45,143 nt of DNA from UBA8437 sp003445035 (GTDB taxonomy: Bacteria > Planctomycetota > Planctomycetia > Planctomycetales > Planctomycetaceae), in the NCBI GenBank assembly GCA_937901285.1, contig CALCHI010000091.1, positions 1 through 45,143 of the forward strand, written 5' to 3'. Shown here piece by piece: positions 33,247 through 42,004 of this stretch. How positions within the stretch are numbered: position 1 is the first letter of the stretch; each line of letters starts with the position of its first letter. The position numbers and the translations under genes were made by a program. The notes beneath the pieces were generated by a model. That model was not told the origin of the DNA. It worked only from the letters and a program-made list of their open reading frames with translations, and did no database searches.

Positions 33247-35901
33247 ATGAGACGTGTGAGTGTGCTGTGCCTGGCCCTGGCCCTGATCGGGCCCGAGACG
33301 ACCGAAGCGGCCGACGTGATCGCCTTCCGTGGAGCCAGGATCCTGCCGGCCAGCGGCAAGCCGATTCCCTCCGGCACGATGATCGTCGCTGGCGGCAAGA
33401 TCGTCTCGGTGGGGCCCGTCAACAAGGCCAAGATCCCCGACGGAGCCCGAGTGGTCGACGTCACAGGTAAGGTGATCATTCCCGGACTGGTCGATAGCCA
33501 CTCGCACCTCGGTGTGGCCTCGCGACCACTCGAAAAGGCCAACAGCGACGGGAATGAACGGAGCGGTGCTGTGCAGAGCATCGTCCGGGCACTCGATTCG
33601 ATCAATCCGTTCGACCCCGGCATTCGCATGGCCCACACCGGCGGAATCACCACCGCCAATGTGATGCCCGGCAGCGGAAACGTCATCGGCGGCCAGACGA
33701 TCTACATCAAGCTGCGGGGCAACAGTCCCGAGCAGATGTGGATCGGGACCGACGGCCACTTCGGTGGCCTGAAGATGGCCAACGGAGAAAACCCCAAGCG
33801 GTCCTACGGCTCCAGGGGTCAAGCACCGGTGACCAGGATGAAGGTGGCCGCATTGCAGCGGGTCGAGTTCATCAAGGCCGTCGATTACCGGCGGAAGTGG
33901 CAGGAGTTCGAAAAGAAACGCGAGAAGAACAAGGAGGCCATGCCGCCTGATCGTGATCTGGCGCTCGAGCCATTGGCCGAAGTGCTGGCCGGACGACGGA
34001 CCGTTCACTTCCACACCCATCGCGCCGACGACATCCTCACGGTGTTGAGACTGAAACGCGAATTCGGTTTCGACCTGGTCATCCAGCACGGGACCGAGGC
34101 TTACAAGGTGATCGACCAGGTCGCCGCCGCCGGCGTGCCGGTCTCAATGACCATCGTCGACAGTCCCGGCGGAAAGGCCGAGGTCGTCGATTTCATCGAG
34201 CAGTGCGGGGCAGAACTGACCCGTCGGGGCGTCAAGGTCCATGTCAACACCGACGACCCGGTGACCGAAAGCCGTTTCTTCCTGAGAACAACCGCCGCCA
34301 CCATCCGTGGCGGTCTCGACACCGCCACAGCCCTGAAGGCCGTGACACTCCATCCCGCCCAGGCGCTGAGACTCGACGACCGCGTCGGATCGCTCGACCC
34401 CGGCAAGGACGCCGACTTCGTGATCCTCAGTGGAGCCCCCTTCAGCATCTACACACGCGTGCTCGAGACATGGATCGACGGCCAGAAGGTCTTCGACCTG
34501 TCCAACCCCCGTCAACGGCTCTACCAGGAGGGTGGCTTCCAGGTGGCCAGCAGCGAACTGATCCCCGCTCCCACACCCATGGTCCGACCTCGCAAGTCTG
34601 TCCAGGCTCCCAGGGCCGATGACCGAGCCAAGGCCCTCACCTCCCGCAGCGATTCCGTCCTGGTGCTGGCCGGGCGACTCCATCTCGTTTCCGGTCCGCC
34701 GGTCGAAAATGCCGCGGTGCTCCTCCGCAAAGGCGTCATTCAGAAGGTCGGTCGCATCGGTCGGGTCAAGGCCCCTCGAGGGACTCCGGTGATCACCGCT
34801 GCTGTGGTCACGCCTGGACTGATCGACACGCACACCATCGTGCCGCTTTCCGGCGAATACAACATTCCCGCCGACCAGGACCAGGACGAGACCAGCGATC
34901 CCAACCAGGCCGACGTCCGGGTGCTTGACGGATTCAACCCGGCCGAGCCGCTGCTCCGATTTCTGCTCGAACAGGGTGTCACCGTGATCCATGCCTCACC
35001 GGGACGGGCCAACGTCATCGGCGGGCTGACCGGCGTCTTCCGCACTCACGGCATCGACGCCGAGGCGATGACGATCCGCTTCCCCCAGGCCATGGCCTTC
35101 AACCTGGGCGTCAGCCCCAAACAGACCTATTCGGGCCAGAGACCGACCACGCGGATGGGTACTGCCGCTGTGATCCGCCAGGCACTTTCACAAGCCCGCG
35201 CCTACCGGGTCAAGCAGAAGGCTGCCGAGGATGACGACGACGTATCGCCTCCCGATCGGGACCTGAAACTCGAATCCCTCGGGCTGCTGCTCGACAGGAA
35301 GATCCCCGGCGTCTTCTGCGGCCATCGCGCCGACGACCTGCTGACAGCGCTGCGGATCGCGAACGAATTCCGGCTGAAACCGGTGCTCTCGATGGCCACC
35401 GAGGGCTACCTGATCCGCGGTCGTCTGGCCAAAGCCGGTGTCCCGGTGATCGTTCACCCCACCATGCAACGGGTCGGTGGACTCGAGACGATCAACAGCT
35501 TCCTGGGCAACGCCGCGGCACTCTCGGCCGCCTACGGTCCCAAGGGGCCACCCGTCGCGATCGCCAGCGGTGTCGAGGGCTACGTGCCCAAGTCCCGGGT
35601 GATCCGCTACGAGGCAGCGATCGCCATGACCTACGGCCTGGGATTCGACAGGGCATTACGGGCCATCACGCTCGACGCAGCACGTTTGCTGGGAATCGAA
35701 AAAACCCACGGCAGCATCGAGCGAGGCAAGGCGGCCGACCTGGTCCTCTACGACGGCGATCCGTTCGAGCACGCCACGCATGTCACCGCCGTGATCGTCG
35801 GCGGCCGACTCGCCTTCCGCCGCAGAGATCGGCTCGCCATCCCGCAACTCGGACGGCTGTTCCTTCCCACGCCGTCGATCCCCTGCTGCCTGGCCTTCTG
35901 A
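33247..35901 (+). CDS. Secreted tandem amidohydrolase (imidazolonepropionase-like), second half degenerate
   Basis: The 884-residue product has a signal peptide (about 1-22) and two amidohydrolase-superfamily units of about 430 residues each. Unit one keeps the metal site: VDSHSHLG (HxH, 85-87), VHFHTHRADD, IQHGTEAY and VNTDDP. Unit two, from about residue 470 (SVLVLAGRLHLVSG), shows the same order but has lost ligands: DTHTIV in place of HxH, SMATEGY in place of the second His motif, and ASGVEGY in place of the Asp motif, with only CGHRADD retained. Each unit carries the strap-like insert YRxKxxxxxx...PPDRDLxLE. The enzyme probably hydrolyses a cyclic amide or peptide-like substrate outside the cytoplasm; substrate unknown. 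GAGAGAG precedes the ATG. Confidence 0.85.
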   Translation: MRRVSVLCLALALIGPETTEAADVIAFRGARILPASGKPIPSGTMIVAGGKIVSVGPVNKAKIPDGARVVDVTGKVIIPGLVDSHSHLGVASRPLEKANSDGNERSGAVQSIVRALDSINPFDPGIRMAHTGGITTANVMPGSGNVIGGQTIYIKLRGNSPEQMWIGTDGHFGGLKMANGENPKRSYGSRGQAPVTRMKVAALQRVEFIKAVDYRRKWQEFEKKREKNKEAMPPDRDLALEPLAEVLAGRRTVHFHTHRADDILTVLRLKREFGFDLVIQHGTEAYKVIDQVAAAGVPVSMTIVDSPGGKAEVVDFIEQCGAELTRRGVKVHVNTDDPVTESRFFLRTTAATIRGGLDTATALKAVTLHPAQALRLDDRVGSLDPGKDADFVILSGAPFSIYTRVLETWIDGQKVFDLSNPRQRLYQEGGFQVASSELIPAPTPMVRPRKSVQAPRADDRAKALTSRSDSVLVLAGRLHLVSGPPVENAAVLLRKGVIQKVGRIGRVKAPRGTPVITAAVVTPGLIDTHTIVPLSGEYNIPADQDQDETSDPNQADVRVLDGFNPAEPLLRFLLEQGVTVIHASPGRANVIGGLTGVFRTHGIDAEAMTIRFPQAMAFNLGVSPKQTYSGQRPTTRMGTAAVIRQALSQARAYRVKQKAAEDDDDVSPPDRDLKLESLGLLLDRKIPGVFCGHRADDLLTALRIANEFRLKPVLSMATEGYLIRGRLAKAGVPVIVHPTMQRVGGLETINSFLGNAAALSAAYGPKGPPVAIASGVEGYVPKSRVIRYEAAIAMTYGLGFDRALRAITLDAARLLGIEKTHGSIERGKAADLVLYDGDPFEHATHVTAVIVGGRLAFRRRDRLAIPQLGRLFLPTPSIPCCLAF

Positions 35902-35906
35902 GCCAC

Positions 35907-36590
35907 CTACCTGGCAGCCGCGGCGAGGTCCTTGATGCGGATGTTGCGAAACTCGACCCGGGCCCCGTGCCCCATGAAGCCGATGTGTCCCTTGTCGCGT
36001 TTCAGGCCGGGATGCTTCCGACCGTCGAGCGATCCGAGGCCATCGATGTTGGCGTTAACAATCGGGGCTCCGTTGAGAATCACGCGGATGTAGGTCCCTC
36101 GGACGATCACTTCCTGAGAATTCCACTCGCCGACCGGCTTCAGGTGACCCCGCTGGGCCGGGACCACGCCGTAGATCGAACCGTGATACTGATACGACTT
36201 GAGCCTGGCGAATCTCTTGGCGGTGTTGTCCAGGATCTGCAATTCCATGCCGGCGTAGGCCGGGTTGCCCGAGGCCGGGGTACGGATCGCCAGCCCGTTG
36301 TTGCCGCCGGGCGGCAACTTGAACTCGAACCGCAGGATGAAGTCCGAGTACTGCCTGGCCGACAGCAGGTTGCCGCCCCCTTTGGGAAGACAGGCCAGCA
36401 CCCCCTTTTCGGCAACGTAGCCCTTCGTCGAACCGATCCAGCCCTCCAGGTTCTTGCCGTTGAACAACGCAACGAACCCGGCCGCCTTTTCCCTGGAGGC
36501 GGCCTGCTCGTCCTGGTCATCAGCCTGAACGACTGAGAACAGCAATGTGGAGCCCAGCAACAGGGCCAGGGGCGTCGCGAAACGTCGCAT
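35907..36590 (-). CDS. Secreted DUF1080 (3-keto-disaccharide hydrolase-like) protein
   Basis: The 227-residue product has a signal peptide (about 1-22, ATPLALLLGSTLLFSVVQA) and the DUF1080 concanavalin-like fold: GFVALFNGKNLEGWIG, a conserved SDFILRFEFKLPPGGNNGLAIR, AGMELQILD, SYQYHGSIYGVVPA, GEWNSQEVIVRG and KDKGHIGFMGHG-like end. DUF1080 proteins include 3-keto-disaccharide hydrolases and are greatly expanded in planctomycetes. It starts at ATG 36590 with GGAG upstream and meets the amidohydrolase gene tail to tail with five bases between. It stands alone here, so its own substrate is open. Confidence 0.88.
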   Translation of the reverse strand: MRRFATPLALLLGSTLLFSVVQADDQDEQAASREKAAGFVALFNGKNLEGWIGSTKGYVAEKGVLACLPKGGGNLLSARQYSDFILRFEFKLPPGGNNGLAIRTPASGNPAYAGMELQILDNTAKRFARLKSYQYHGSIYGVVPAQRGHLKPVGEWNSQEVIVRGTYIRVILNGAPIVNANIDGLGSLDGRKHPGLKRDKGHIGFMGHGARVEFRNIRIKDLAAAAR

Positions 36591-36767
36591 GATGATGTCT
36601 CCGGCGGGGTCTTTCGAGTAACCAGCTTCACCATATCGCCCCACAGCCAACGGCGAAACCGCCGAAAGACGTCAGTTGCAACACCCGAAATGCTCCGTTA
36701 CTCTTGCCCGTTCACGCCGGGCAGTCGGTACTCGCGACCTGTATGGGAAAGGCCGCCCGCTCCGGAT

Positions 36768-36842
36768 GGTGGATATAGCTCAGTTGGTTAGAGCGCCAGA
36801 TTGTGGTTCTGGAGGTCGCCGGTTCGAATCCGGTTATCCACC
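36768..36842 (+). tRNA. tRNA-His (anticodon GTG)
   Basis: A full cloverleaf can be drawn: acceptor GTGGATA/TATCCAC, D-arm GCTC/GAGC, anticodon stem CCAGA/TCTGG with loop TTGTGGT (anticodon GTG at 36803-36805), and T-arm GCCGG/CCGGT with loop TTCGAAT. A G before the acceptor (36768) faces discriminator C (36842), the G-1:C73 pair specific to tRNA-His. The 3' CCA is not encoded in full. Confidence 0.96.
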
Positions 36843-36873
36843 CTTGCGAGGCTGGGTTCGAGGAGGCTGACGA

Positions 36874-38004
36874 CTAGCCGACGGCGCCGGCCGGAATCGC
36901 AGCGCGGATGGCCCGGGCGAGATGCTCGGTGCCGCGGCGCAGGGCTTCGTCGGAGGGGAACCCGAAGGCCAACCTCAGGTAGGGGATATCGCGTTCGCCG
37001 CTGTCGAAATTGCGGCCAGGATGATAGAGCACCCCCTCGCGTTCAGCCGCCCGGGCCAGTGCGGCATTGTCGATTTCGTCGGGCAGTTTGACCCAGACGA
37101 ACATTCCTCCTGATGGAGAGGTCCAGGAACACAGGTCGCCCAGTTGGTCCTCGAGCGATTCCAGCAGGATGTCCCGCTTCCGCTTCAGCACGCGACACAG
37201 CTCGGCGGTGTGTTCCCGGCGGTGCTGCAGCATGAACTCGGTGACGATCATGGCCGACAGGTTGCTGGTCCCCGCATCGCTCTTGAGAGACATCAGCCGC
37301 TCGATCAGTTCGGGGCCGGCCGAGACGTAACCCAGCCGGGCACCGGGACCGAGAATCTTCGACCAGCTGGCGACGTAGATCACGTCCTCGCCACCGGGCA
37401 AGGCACGAATCGATGCCGGCGGCCGCCCGGCCTCGAAGTGCAGGTCGGCGTAACAGTTGTCCTCGACCAGGGGCACTCCACGACGGCGGACCAGGTCCAG
37501 AAGCTCCCGGCGTCGTTCCAGCGACAGGATGGCACCGGTTGGGTTCTGGTAAGTGGGAATTGCGTAGACGAACTTCGCCGGTCTGCCATCGGCGTCGAGG
37601 CGATCGAGTGTTTCTTCGAGCGCGTCGAGTCGCAACCCCTCGTCGTCGGTTGCCACACCGACCGTCTCGAGACCGTAACGACGGAACAGCGACAAGGCCC
37701 CGGTGTAGCTGAATTCCTCGGTGATGATCGCATCACCGGGACGCGCCAGTGCCTCGGACAGCAGGGCCAGCGGCTGAGTCGACCCGGTGCCCAGCAGGAA
37801 TGAGTCGGGATCCAACCCGACTCCCTCACGCTCTTCAAATCGCTCGGCCGCCAACCGCCGTAACGGGGCATACCCTTGAGGATCGGGATACTGCACAAGG
37901 TCACTGCCCTCGGCTGTCAACCTTCGGGTCGCCGCTCCGACAAGCTCGGCAACGGGGAACGACTCGGGATCGGGGCGGCCGCTGCTGAAATCACAGACGG
38001 TCAT
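36874..38004 (-). CDS. PLP-dependent class I/II aminotransferase (2-aminoadipate transaminase/MocR-domain-like)
   Basis: The 376-residue product is a fold-type I aminotransferase: YPDPQGYAPLRRLAAER near the start, LGTGSTQPLALL, IPTYQNPTGAILS, LVEDNCYADLHF (Asp and Tyr contacting PLP) and the Schiff-base lysine in ASWSKILGPGARLGY. This set resembles LysN/KAT-type aminotransferases and the catalytic part of MocR regulators, but there is no N-terminal winged helix, so it is an enzyme. It transfers amino groups between amino and keto acids in the cytoplasm; substrate not known. AAGGTGG lies just before the ATG. It ends 31 bp from the tRNA-His gene and is divergent from the thioesterase gene. Confidence 0.9.
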   Translation of the reverse strand: MTVCDFSSGRPDPESFPVAELVGAATRRLTAEGSDLVQYPDPQGYAPLRRLAAERFEEREGVGLDPDSFLLGTGSTQPLALLSEALARPGDAIITEEFSYTGALSLFRRYGLETVGVATDDEGLRLDALEETLDRLDADGRPAKFVYAIPTYQNPTGAILSLERRRELLDLVRRRGVPLVEDNCYADLHFEAGRPPASIRALPGGEDVIYVASWSKILGPGARLGYVSAGPELIERLMSLKSDAGTSNLSAMIVTEFMLQHRREHTAELCRVLKRKRDILLESLEDQLGDLCSWTSPSGGMFVWVKLPDEIDNAALARAAEREGVLYHPGRNFDSGERDIPYLRLAFGFPSDEALRRGTEHLARAIRAAIPAGAVG

Positions 38005-38144
38005 GACTGTCCACCTTGTTGAGAGAAGCAGGAAGCCGGGTCAGGTTCCGTCGCATTGTCGATTGCCGCGACACCACTGGCAAGCAATCATGGCAACCGC
38101 GACCCACCGTTCTTCCCGCGTCCGGCCCCGAAGGGCCCTGCCCA

Positions 38145-38576
38145 ATGCCCGCGATCTTCGAATACGAACATCTCGTGACCGCCGACGAGATCGACGCCCA
38201 GGGACACGTCGGGAACGTCATCTTCCTGCGTTGGATGCAGGACGCAGCCATGGCCCACTCGACCGCCCAGGGCTGGCCACCGGAACGCTACCAGCAAACC
38301 GGGGCCGGCTGGGTCGTCCGCTCGCACCAGATCGAGTACCTGCAATCGGCCTGGGAAGGCGACCGGATCGTTGTGCGGACCTGGGTGGCCGACTTCCAGA
38401 AGCTCACCTCCCTCCGCCGCTACCGGATCCTCCGCCCCGGAGATGAGCCACCGACCGTGTTGGCAACGGCCGAGACCAACTGGGTCTACATCGGCTTCGA
38501 GCGACGGATGCCACGGCGGATCCCCGAGGAGCTGTCCGGAGCGTTCGACGTGGTCGAGGCCGAGGGGGACGACTAG
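38145..38576 (+). CDS. Hotdog-fold acyl-CoA thioesterase (4HBT/YbgC/FadM-like)
   Basis: The 143-residue product is a single hotdog domain. It has the 4HBT motif as DEIDAQGHVGNVIFLRWMQDA (Asp and His at the usual catalytic positions, Asn after), then VVRSHQIEYLQSAWEGD and a C-terminal strand TVLATAETNWVYIG. The family hydrolyses acyl-CoA or 4-hydroxybenzoyl-CoA-like thioesters. GAAGGG lies upstream of ATG 38145; an in-frame ATG at 38016 would add an unrelated stretch and is rejected. Its 3' end overlaps the convergent aldo/keto reductase gene by four bases. Confidence 0.87.
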   Translation: MPAIFEYEHLVTADEIDAQGHVGNVIFLRWMQDAAMAHSTAQGWPPERYQQTGAGWVVRSHQIEYLQSAWEGDRIVVRTWVADFQKLTSLRRYRILRPGDEPPTVLATAETNWVYIGFERRMPRRIPEELSGAFDVVEAEGDD

Positions 38577-39547
38577 ATCGGAGGTCGCGACGCCGCATCG
38601 CCCCGGGCAGCGATCGCCTGGTCCACGCGATCCAGCACCTCCTCGCCCAGGTCAGCACCCATCGCCACCGCCGACTCGCGGATTTGCTCGGGTCGCCGCC
38701 CTCCGCACAGTGCCACGCTGATCCCAGGCTGAGCCAGCGTCCAGGCAATCACCAGCTGTGAAACCGTCAGCTCCACGTCGGAAGCGATCCGCCGCAGCAA
38801 ATCGACGAAATCCAGGTTCCGCTGGTACTCCGCCCCCTGGAACATCGGATACTTCGCCCGACCGTCGGGGGGCTCGAAAACGTGATCGCGGGACAGATGG
38901 CCGGCCAGCAACCCCTTCAGCAACACCCAGTAGGCCATCACCGACACACCGTGCTGACGGCACCATGGCAGATGCTCGGCCTCGATCTCGCGCTGCAGCA
39001 TGTTGTAGTGGGGCTGTGAAGCCGAGATCGGACAGACGGCCGAGAACTCCTCCATCTGGCCGGCGGTGAAATTCGAGACACCGACGCTCAGGATCTTGCC
39101 TTCCTCGAGCAGTTGCTTCAGCCCACCGGCCGATTCGGATACCGGCACGGCCGGATCAGGAGCGTGGATGTAGTAGAGATCGATGCGGTCGGTGTCCAAA
39201 CGTTGCAGACTCTCGTCGCACTGTCGCCGGAGTGTCTCGGGACGGGCGTCCCTCTGCTGAATGCGGTTCTCCCAATGGACCCCTCCCTTGGTGGCAATCA
39301 CCACCTCGTCGCGGCGGTGGCCCAGTCCCCGGCCGATCAACTTCTCGCTCTCCCCCTCGTAGCCGTAGCAGAAAGCGGTGTCGAAGAAATTGACACCCGA
39401 GTCCAGAGCGGCCTCGAGCGTCGCGACCGACTCGGCGTCGGTCACACCCAGCGTGGTCACCCCGCTGATCGGCCAACAGCCCATCGCCACCGGCGTCACG
39501 TGGATCCCGGTCGTCCCGATCTCGATCGTCGTGTCAGTTGCCGACAT
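38573..39547 (-). CDS. Aldo/keto reductase
   Basis: The 324-residue product has the AKR catalytic tetrad: Asp and Tyr in NFFDTAFCYG (about 56-62), Lys in VIATKGGVHW and His in LYYIHAPDP. Also visible are GVSNFTAGQM and the cofactor-phosphate region ISVALCGGRRPEQIRE. It reduces carbonyls with NADPH in a TIM barrel; its substrate is not known. No operon partner is evident, as it is convergent with the thioesterase gene and divergent from the SRAP gene with an 83-bp gap. Confidence 0.92.
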   Translation of the reverse strand: MSATDTTIEIGTTGIHVTPVAMGCWPISGVTTLGVTDAESVATLEAALDSGVNFFDTAFCYGYEGESEKLIGRGLGHRRDEVVIATKGGVHWENRIQQRDARPETLRRQCDESLQRLDTDRIDLYYIHAPDPAVPVSESAGGLKQLLEEGKILSVGVSNFTAGQMEEFSAVCPISASQPHYNMLQREIEAEHLPWCRQHGVSVMAYWVLLKGLLAGHLSRDHVFEPPDGRAKYPMFQGAEYQRNLDFVDLLRRIASDVELTVSQLVIAWTLAQPGISVALCGGRRPEQIRESAVAMGADLGEEVLDRVDQAIAARGDAASRPPI

Positions 39548-39630
39548 GCCGAACCAGCATAGCCAACCGGGAGGCTGCGCCCAGCAACGCGGCTGTCGCC
39601 ACCAACACCACCGTCGACTAGCATGAGTCC

Positions 39631-40344
39631 ATGTGTGGTCGCTTCAACCTCAGGACCCCCGCCGCGGAACTGGCGTCGTTCTTCGACATCGTGTTCGACC
39701 CGCCACTGCAGGCGACGCTGGCACCCCGTTTCAATATCGCCCCATCCCAGCCGGTGTTGGTGGTTCGTACCGAATCCGACCAGGTCTCAGCATCGCTGGT
39801 CAACTGGGGACTGGTGCCGGAGTGGGCCAGGGACCCGGCCGCCGGCAACCGGATGATCAATGCGCGATGCGAGACGGTTTCCGAAAAGCCGTCGTTCCGG
39901 GCTGCCTTCAGTCGCCGCCGCTGCCTGGTCCCGGCGACGGGATTCTACGAGTGGCAGAAGACCGGGGATCGGGGGAAACAGCCCTGGCACATCCACCGCC
40001 CCGACGACAGCCCGCTGGCGTTTGCCGGAATCTGGGAGCACTGGGAAGCCGACGACGGGTCGGGCTTGGAGACCTGTGCGATCATCACAACCGCCGCCAA
40101 TTCACGCATGGAACCAATCCACCACCGCATGCCGGTGATCCTCGAGCCAGCCAACTTCTCCGTTTGGCTCGACCCCGAACACGACGATCGCGATCGGCTC
40201 GAAAGTCTGATGGTGCCCTGCCCCGACGGGGCACTGGTCACCGATCGGATCGACACCTGGGTCAATCGCCCGGCCAACGAGGGGCCCGACTGCCTGCAAC
40301 CGGCCAGCGACCGGTCGACCGGCGATGGCCGGCTATTCCACTAA
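39631..40344 (+). CDS. SRAP-domain protein (YedK/HMCES family)
   Basis: The 237-residue product begins MCGRFNL, giving the catalytic Cys2 after Met removal. Further conserved positions are RFNIAPSQPV (Asn), WGLVPEWA, MINARCETVSEKPSFR, RRCLVPATGFYEW (Glu) and HHRMPVIL (His). SRAP proteins form a thiazolidine DNA-protein crosslink with abasic sites in single-stranded DNA, shielding them from breakage. The length is typical. Its stop overlaps the convergent HAD gene by 12 bp. Start choice is fixed because Cys must be residue 2. Confidence 0.96.
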   Translation: MCGRFNLRTPAAELASFFDIVFDPPLQATLAPRFNIAPSQPVLVVRTESDQVSASLVNWGLVPEWARDPAAGNRMINARCETVSEKPSFRAAFSRRRCLVPATGFYEWQKTGDRGKQPWHIHRPDDSPLAFAGIWEHWEADDGSGLETCAIITTAANSRMEPIHHRMPVILEPANFSVWLDPEHDDRDRLESLMVPCPDGALVTDRIDTWVNRPANEGPDCLQPASDRSTGDGRLFH

Positions 40345-41022
40345 GATCGACACCACCCGGCCGGTGTCCCCCAGGTCCATCAGCAGCTGATCCGGCTCGC
40401 CGGCAGCGATCTCGTCGCGAGAGAACATGCCGGTGGCGACCGCCAGCACCCGGACGCCGATCGCCCGTGCACATTGGACGTCCAACGGTGTGTCGCCGAT
40501 CACCCACACCTCGTTCGGCTCCCACCAATCCAGTTCCTGGCGAACGTGCTCGCGTCCCCGCCGTGCCACGTCATCTCGATCCCGATCGTGATCGCCGAAG
40601 CCACCGAACAACTGCCCATTTCGGTCAAAATGACCGTCCAGGTCAAAATGGCCCAGCTTCCGACGAGCGCCTTCAACCAGGTTGCCGGTCAACAGACCCA
40701 GCACGACATCGTCGCGTTTGGACAGCTCCGCCAACAGTTCGTTGACCCCCGGCAACGCGAGCCCATCAAGCCGGGCAAGCTCCACGGGCAAACCCTCCAG
40801 GTAGAACTCGCGAACCCGTTCCCAGGCCGCCTCGTCGCACGGCAGTCCATGGAAGGCCATCAGGTCCTCGATGATGGCCCGGTCCGTGCGGCCGGCAGTC
40901 GAAATGCCTTCGGTCGGTCGCGTCACACCGAAGGCCCGCGACAACGCTTTCTCCATTGCCGCCTGGCCGGCCCCACCGGCGCTGACCAGCGTCCCATCGA
41001 TATCGAACAGGCAGACCCGCAT
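40333..41022 (-). CDS. HAD-family hydrolase (phosphoglycolate phosphatase-like)
   Basis: The 229-residue product has the HAD motifs FDIDGTL (motif I, nucleophile Asp near residue 6), LLTGNL (motif II region, Thr), an intervening Lys/Arg-rich helix, and VIGDTPLDVQCARAIGV (motif III). A C1 helical cap (residues about 15-90) fits the phosphoglycolate/beta-phosphoglucomutase branch. It probably dephosphorylates a small metabolite. I start at ATG 41022, whose A is the last base of the upstream stop (TGATG), giving translational coupling to the degenerate P-loop gene. An overlapping GTG three bases earlier is the alternative. Confidence 0.88.
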   Translation of the reverse strand: MRVCLFDIDGTLVSAGGAGQAAMEKALSRAFGVTRPTEGISTAGRTDRAIIEDLMAFHGLPCDEAAWERVREFYLEGLPVELARLDGLALPGVNELLAELSKRDDVVLGLLTGNLVEGARRKLGHFDLDGHFDRNGQLFGGFGDHDRDRDDVARRGREHVRQELDWWEPNEVWVIGDTPLDVQCARAIGVRVLAVATGMFSRDEIAAGEPDQLLMDLGDTGRVVSILVE

Positions 41023-41546
41023 CACGCCGCTCGCTCGACGACGCCACCGTCGCAGACACTTCCCACCTCCAGGTCGGTCCAGGCGGCCAGGGTGCGGGAT
41101 CGAACCGATTCGTCACGTGGTGACACGACGACCAGGGTGGCACCGTGGCGAGTGACCTGGTGACGAATCGTCGCCACCAGGCGACGACCCGGTGCGCGGG
41201 CGGCCTCGACCCGATCGAGAATCACTCGAGTGGACCGTCCTTCGGCTGCCAGAATCTGCTCGAAGCGATGCCACAAAGCCGGAGTGGCCCGGGCCCGGTC
41301 GATGTCTGGCCCCAGCAGCCGTTCGAGCACTCGCCGCTCGGTCTCAGGGTGTTCTTCGGCGTCGCAGACTGCCAGCGGTGACAGATCGGTGAACAGCACC
41401 CGCTGACCCGCCTGCTGCCAGTCGGAGATGGCCCGTGCGATCAACGAGGAGATCTCCACACCGTCCCGACCGCTCAGCCAGATCACCCGCCCTCCCCGTT
41501 CCGCTTGCCACTCGACTCGCGCCCGGGTCTCATCTCGATCCATCAT
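41022..41546 (-). CDS. Degenerate P-loop-like protein of unknown function
   Basis: The 174-residue product starts with a strand-loop-helix, VIWLSGRDGVEISSLIARAI, laid out like a Walker A region but without the GK[ST] needed for nucleotide binding. Later come VLFTDLSPLAV, STRVILDRVEAA (Walker B-like position) and ATLVVVSPRDESV, spaced as in an ATPase core. It could be an inactivated AAA or ExeA-type ATPase, but no family is certain. It is coupled to the HAD phosphatase gene by TGATG. GGGGGAA lies next to two adjacent ATG codons (41546 and 41543). Confidence 0.6.
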   Translation of the reverse strand: MMDRDETRARVEWQAERGGRVIWLSGRDGVEISSLIARAISDWQQAGQRVLFTDLSPLAVCDAEEHPETERRVLERLLGPDIDRARATPALWHRFEQILAAEGRSTRVILDRVEAARAPGRRLVATIRHQVTRHGATLVVVSPRDESVRSRTLAAWTDLEVGSVCDGGVVERAA

Positions 41547-42004
41547 TTCCCCCAGCCCCCTCCAGGATCCCTTGAGTCATTGCCCAAACTGCCTGATCCG
41601 TACAACCGGCCCCTGACTCCTGTTATCGGTCGTCACACACCACGGCCATGATCGACAGCAGAAGAATCGTCGCTGCCACCGTTGCCATCGACATCTCCCG
41701 AGCCACCTGTCCACCAACGGGTACGGTATGCCGGCCCATTCGTGGAAGACCCGAACGCGGCTGAGCCACATGTACAGCGATTGCCGATTACTGTCCTTGA
41801 CGGTTTTCTGGAAGCACGAGTAGAGTACCGAACGTTATACGGCCTCGGGACGCATCACGGGGTTCGTGAATGGCGAAATTGAACCGCCTGTTGCCGCTCC
41901 CAAACGTCCACAAAGCTAAAGACTGTGATTGTGCCTCCGCTCAAACCGGCATGGGCAATTCTGCTCGGTCCGGGTTGTCTCACGGGGGTCCCAAGGAAGT
42001 TCCA
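41547..42004. other. Intergenic region of 458 bp upstream of the DUF1559 gene
   Basis: No gene of convincing length is present. It contains the candidate promoter at 41797-41826 and, on the minus strand, a 23-codon hydrophobic frame at 41623-41694 that could be a micropeptide but is weakly supported. Nothing else is recognisable. Confidence 0.55.
41797..41826 (+). promoter_or_regulatory. Candidate sigma70-type promoter for the DUF1559 gene
   Basis: TTGACG (41797-41802) and TAGAGT (41821-41826) lie 18 bp apart; the -35 matches at five and the -10 at four of six positions. It implies a leader of about 170 nt before the start at 42005. Confidence 0.4.

Noticed and set aside
36676..36870. 64-codon open frame overlapping the tRNA gene
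   Set aside because: It runs through the tRNA-His cloverleaf and has no protein features.
41682..41882. 66-codon open frame upstream of the DUF1559 gene
   Set aside because: It has no ribosome site or recognisable motif, and it spans the likely promoter.
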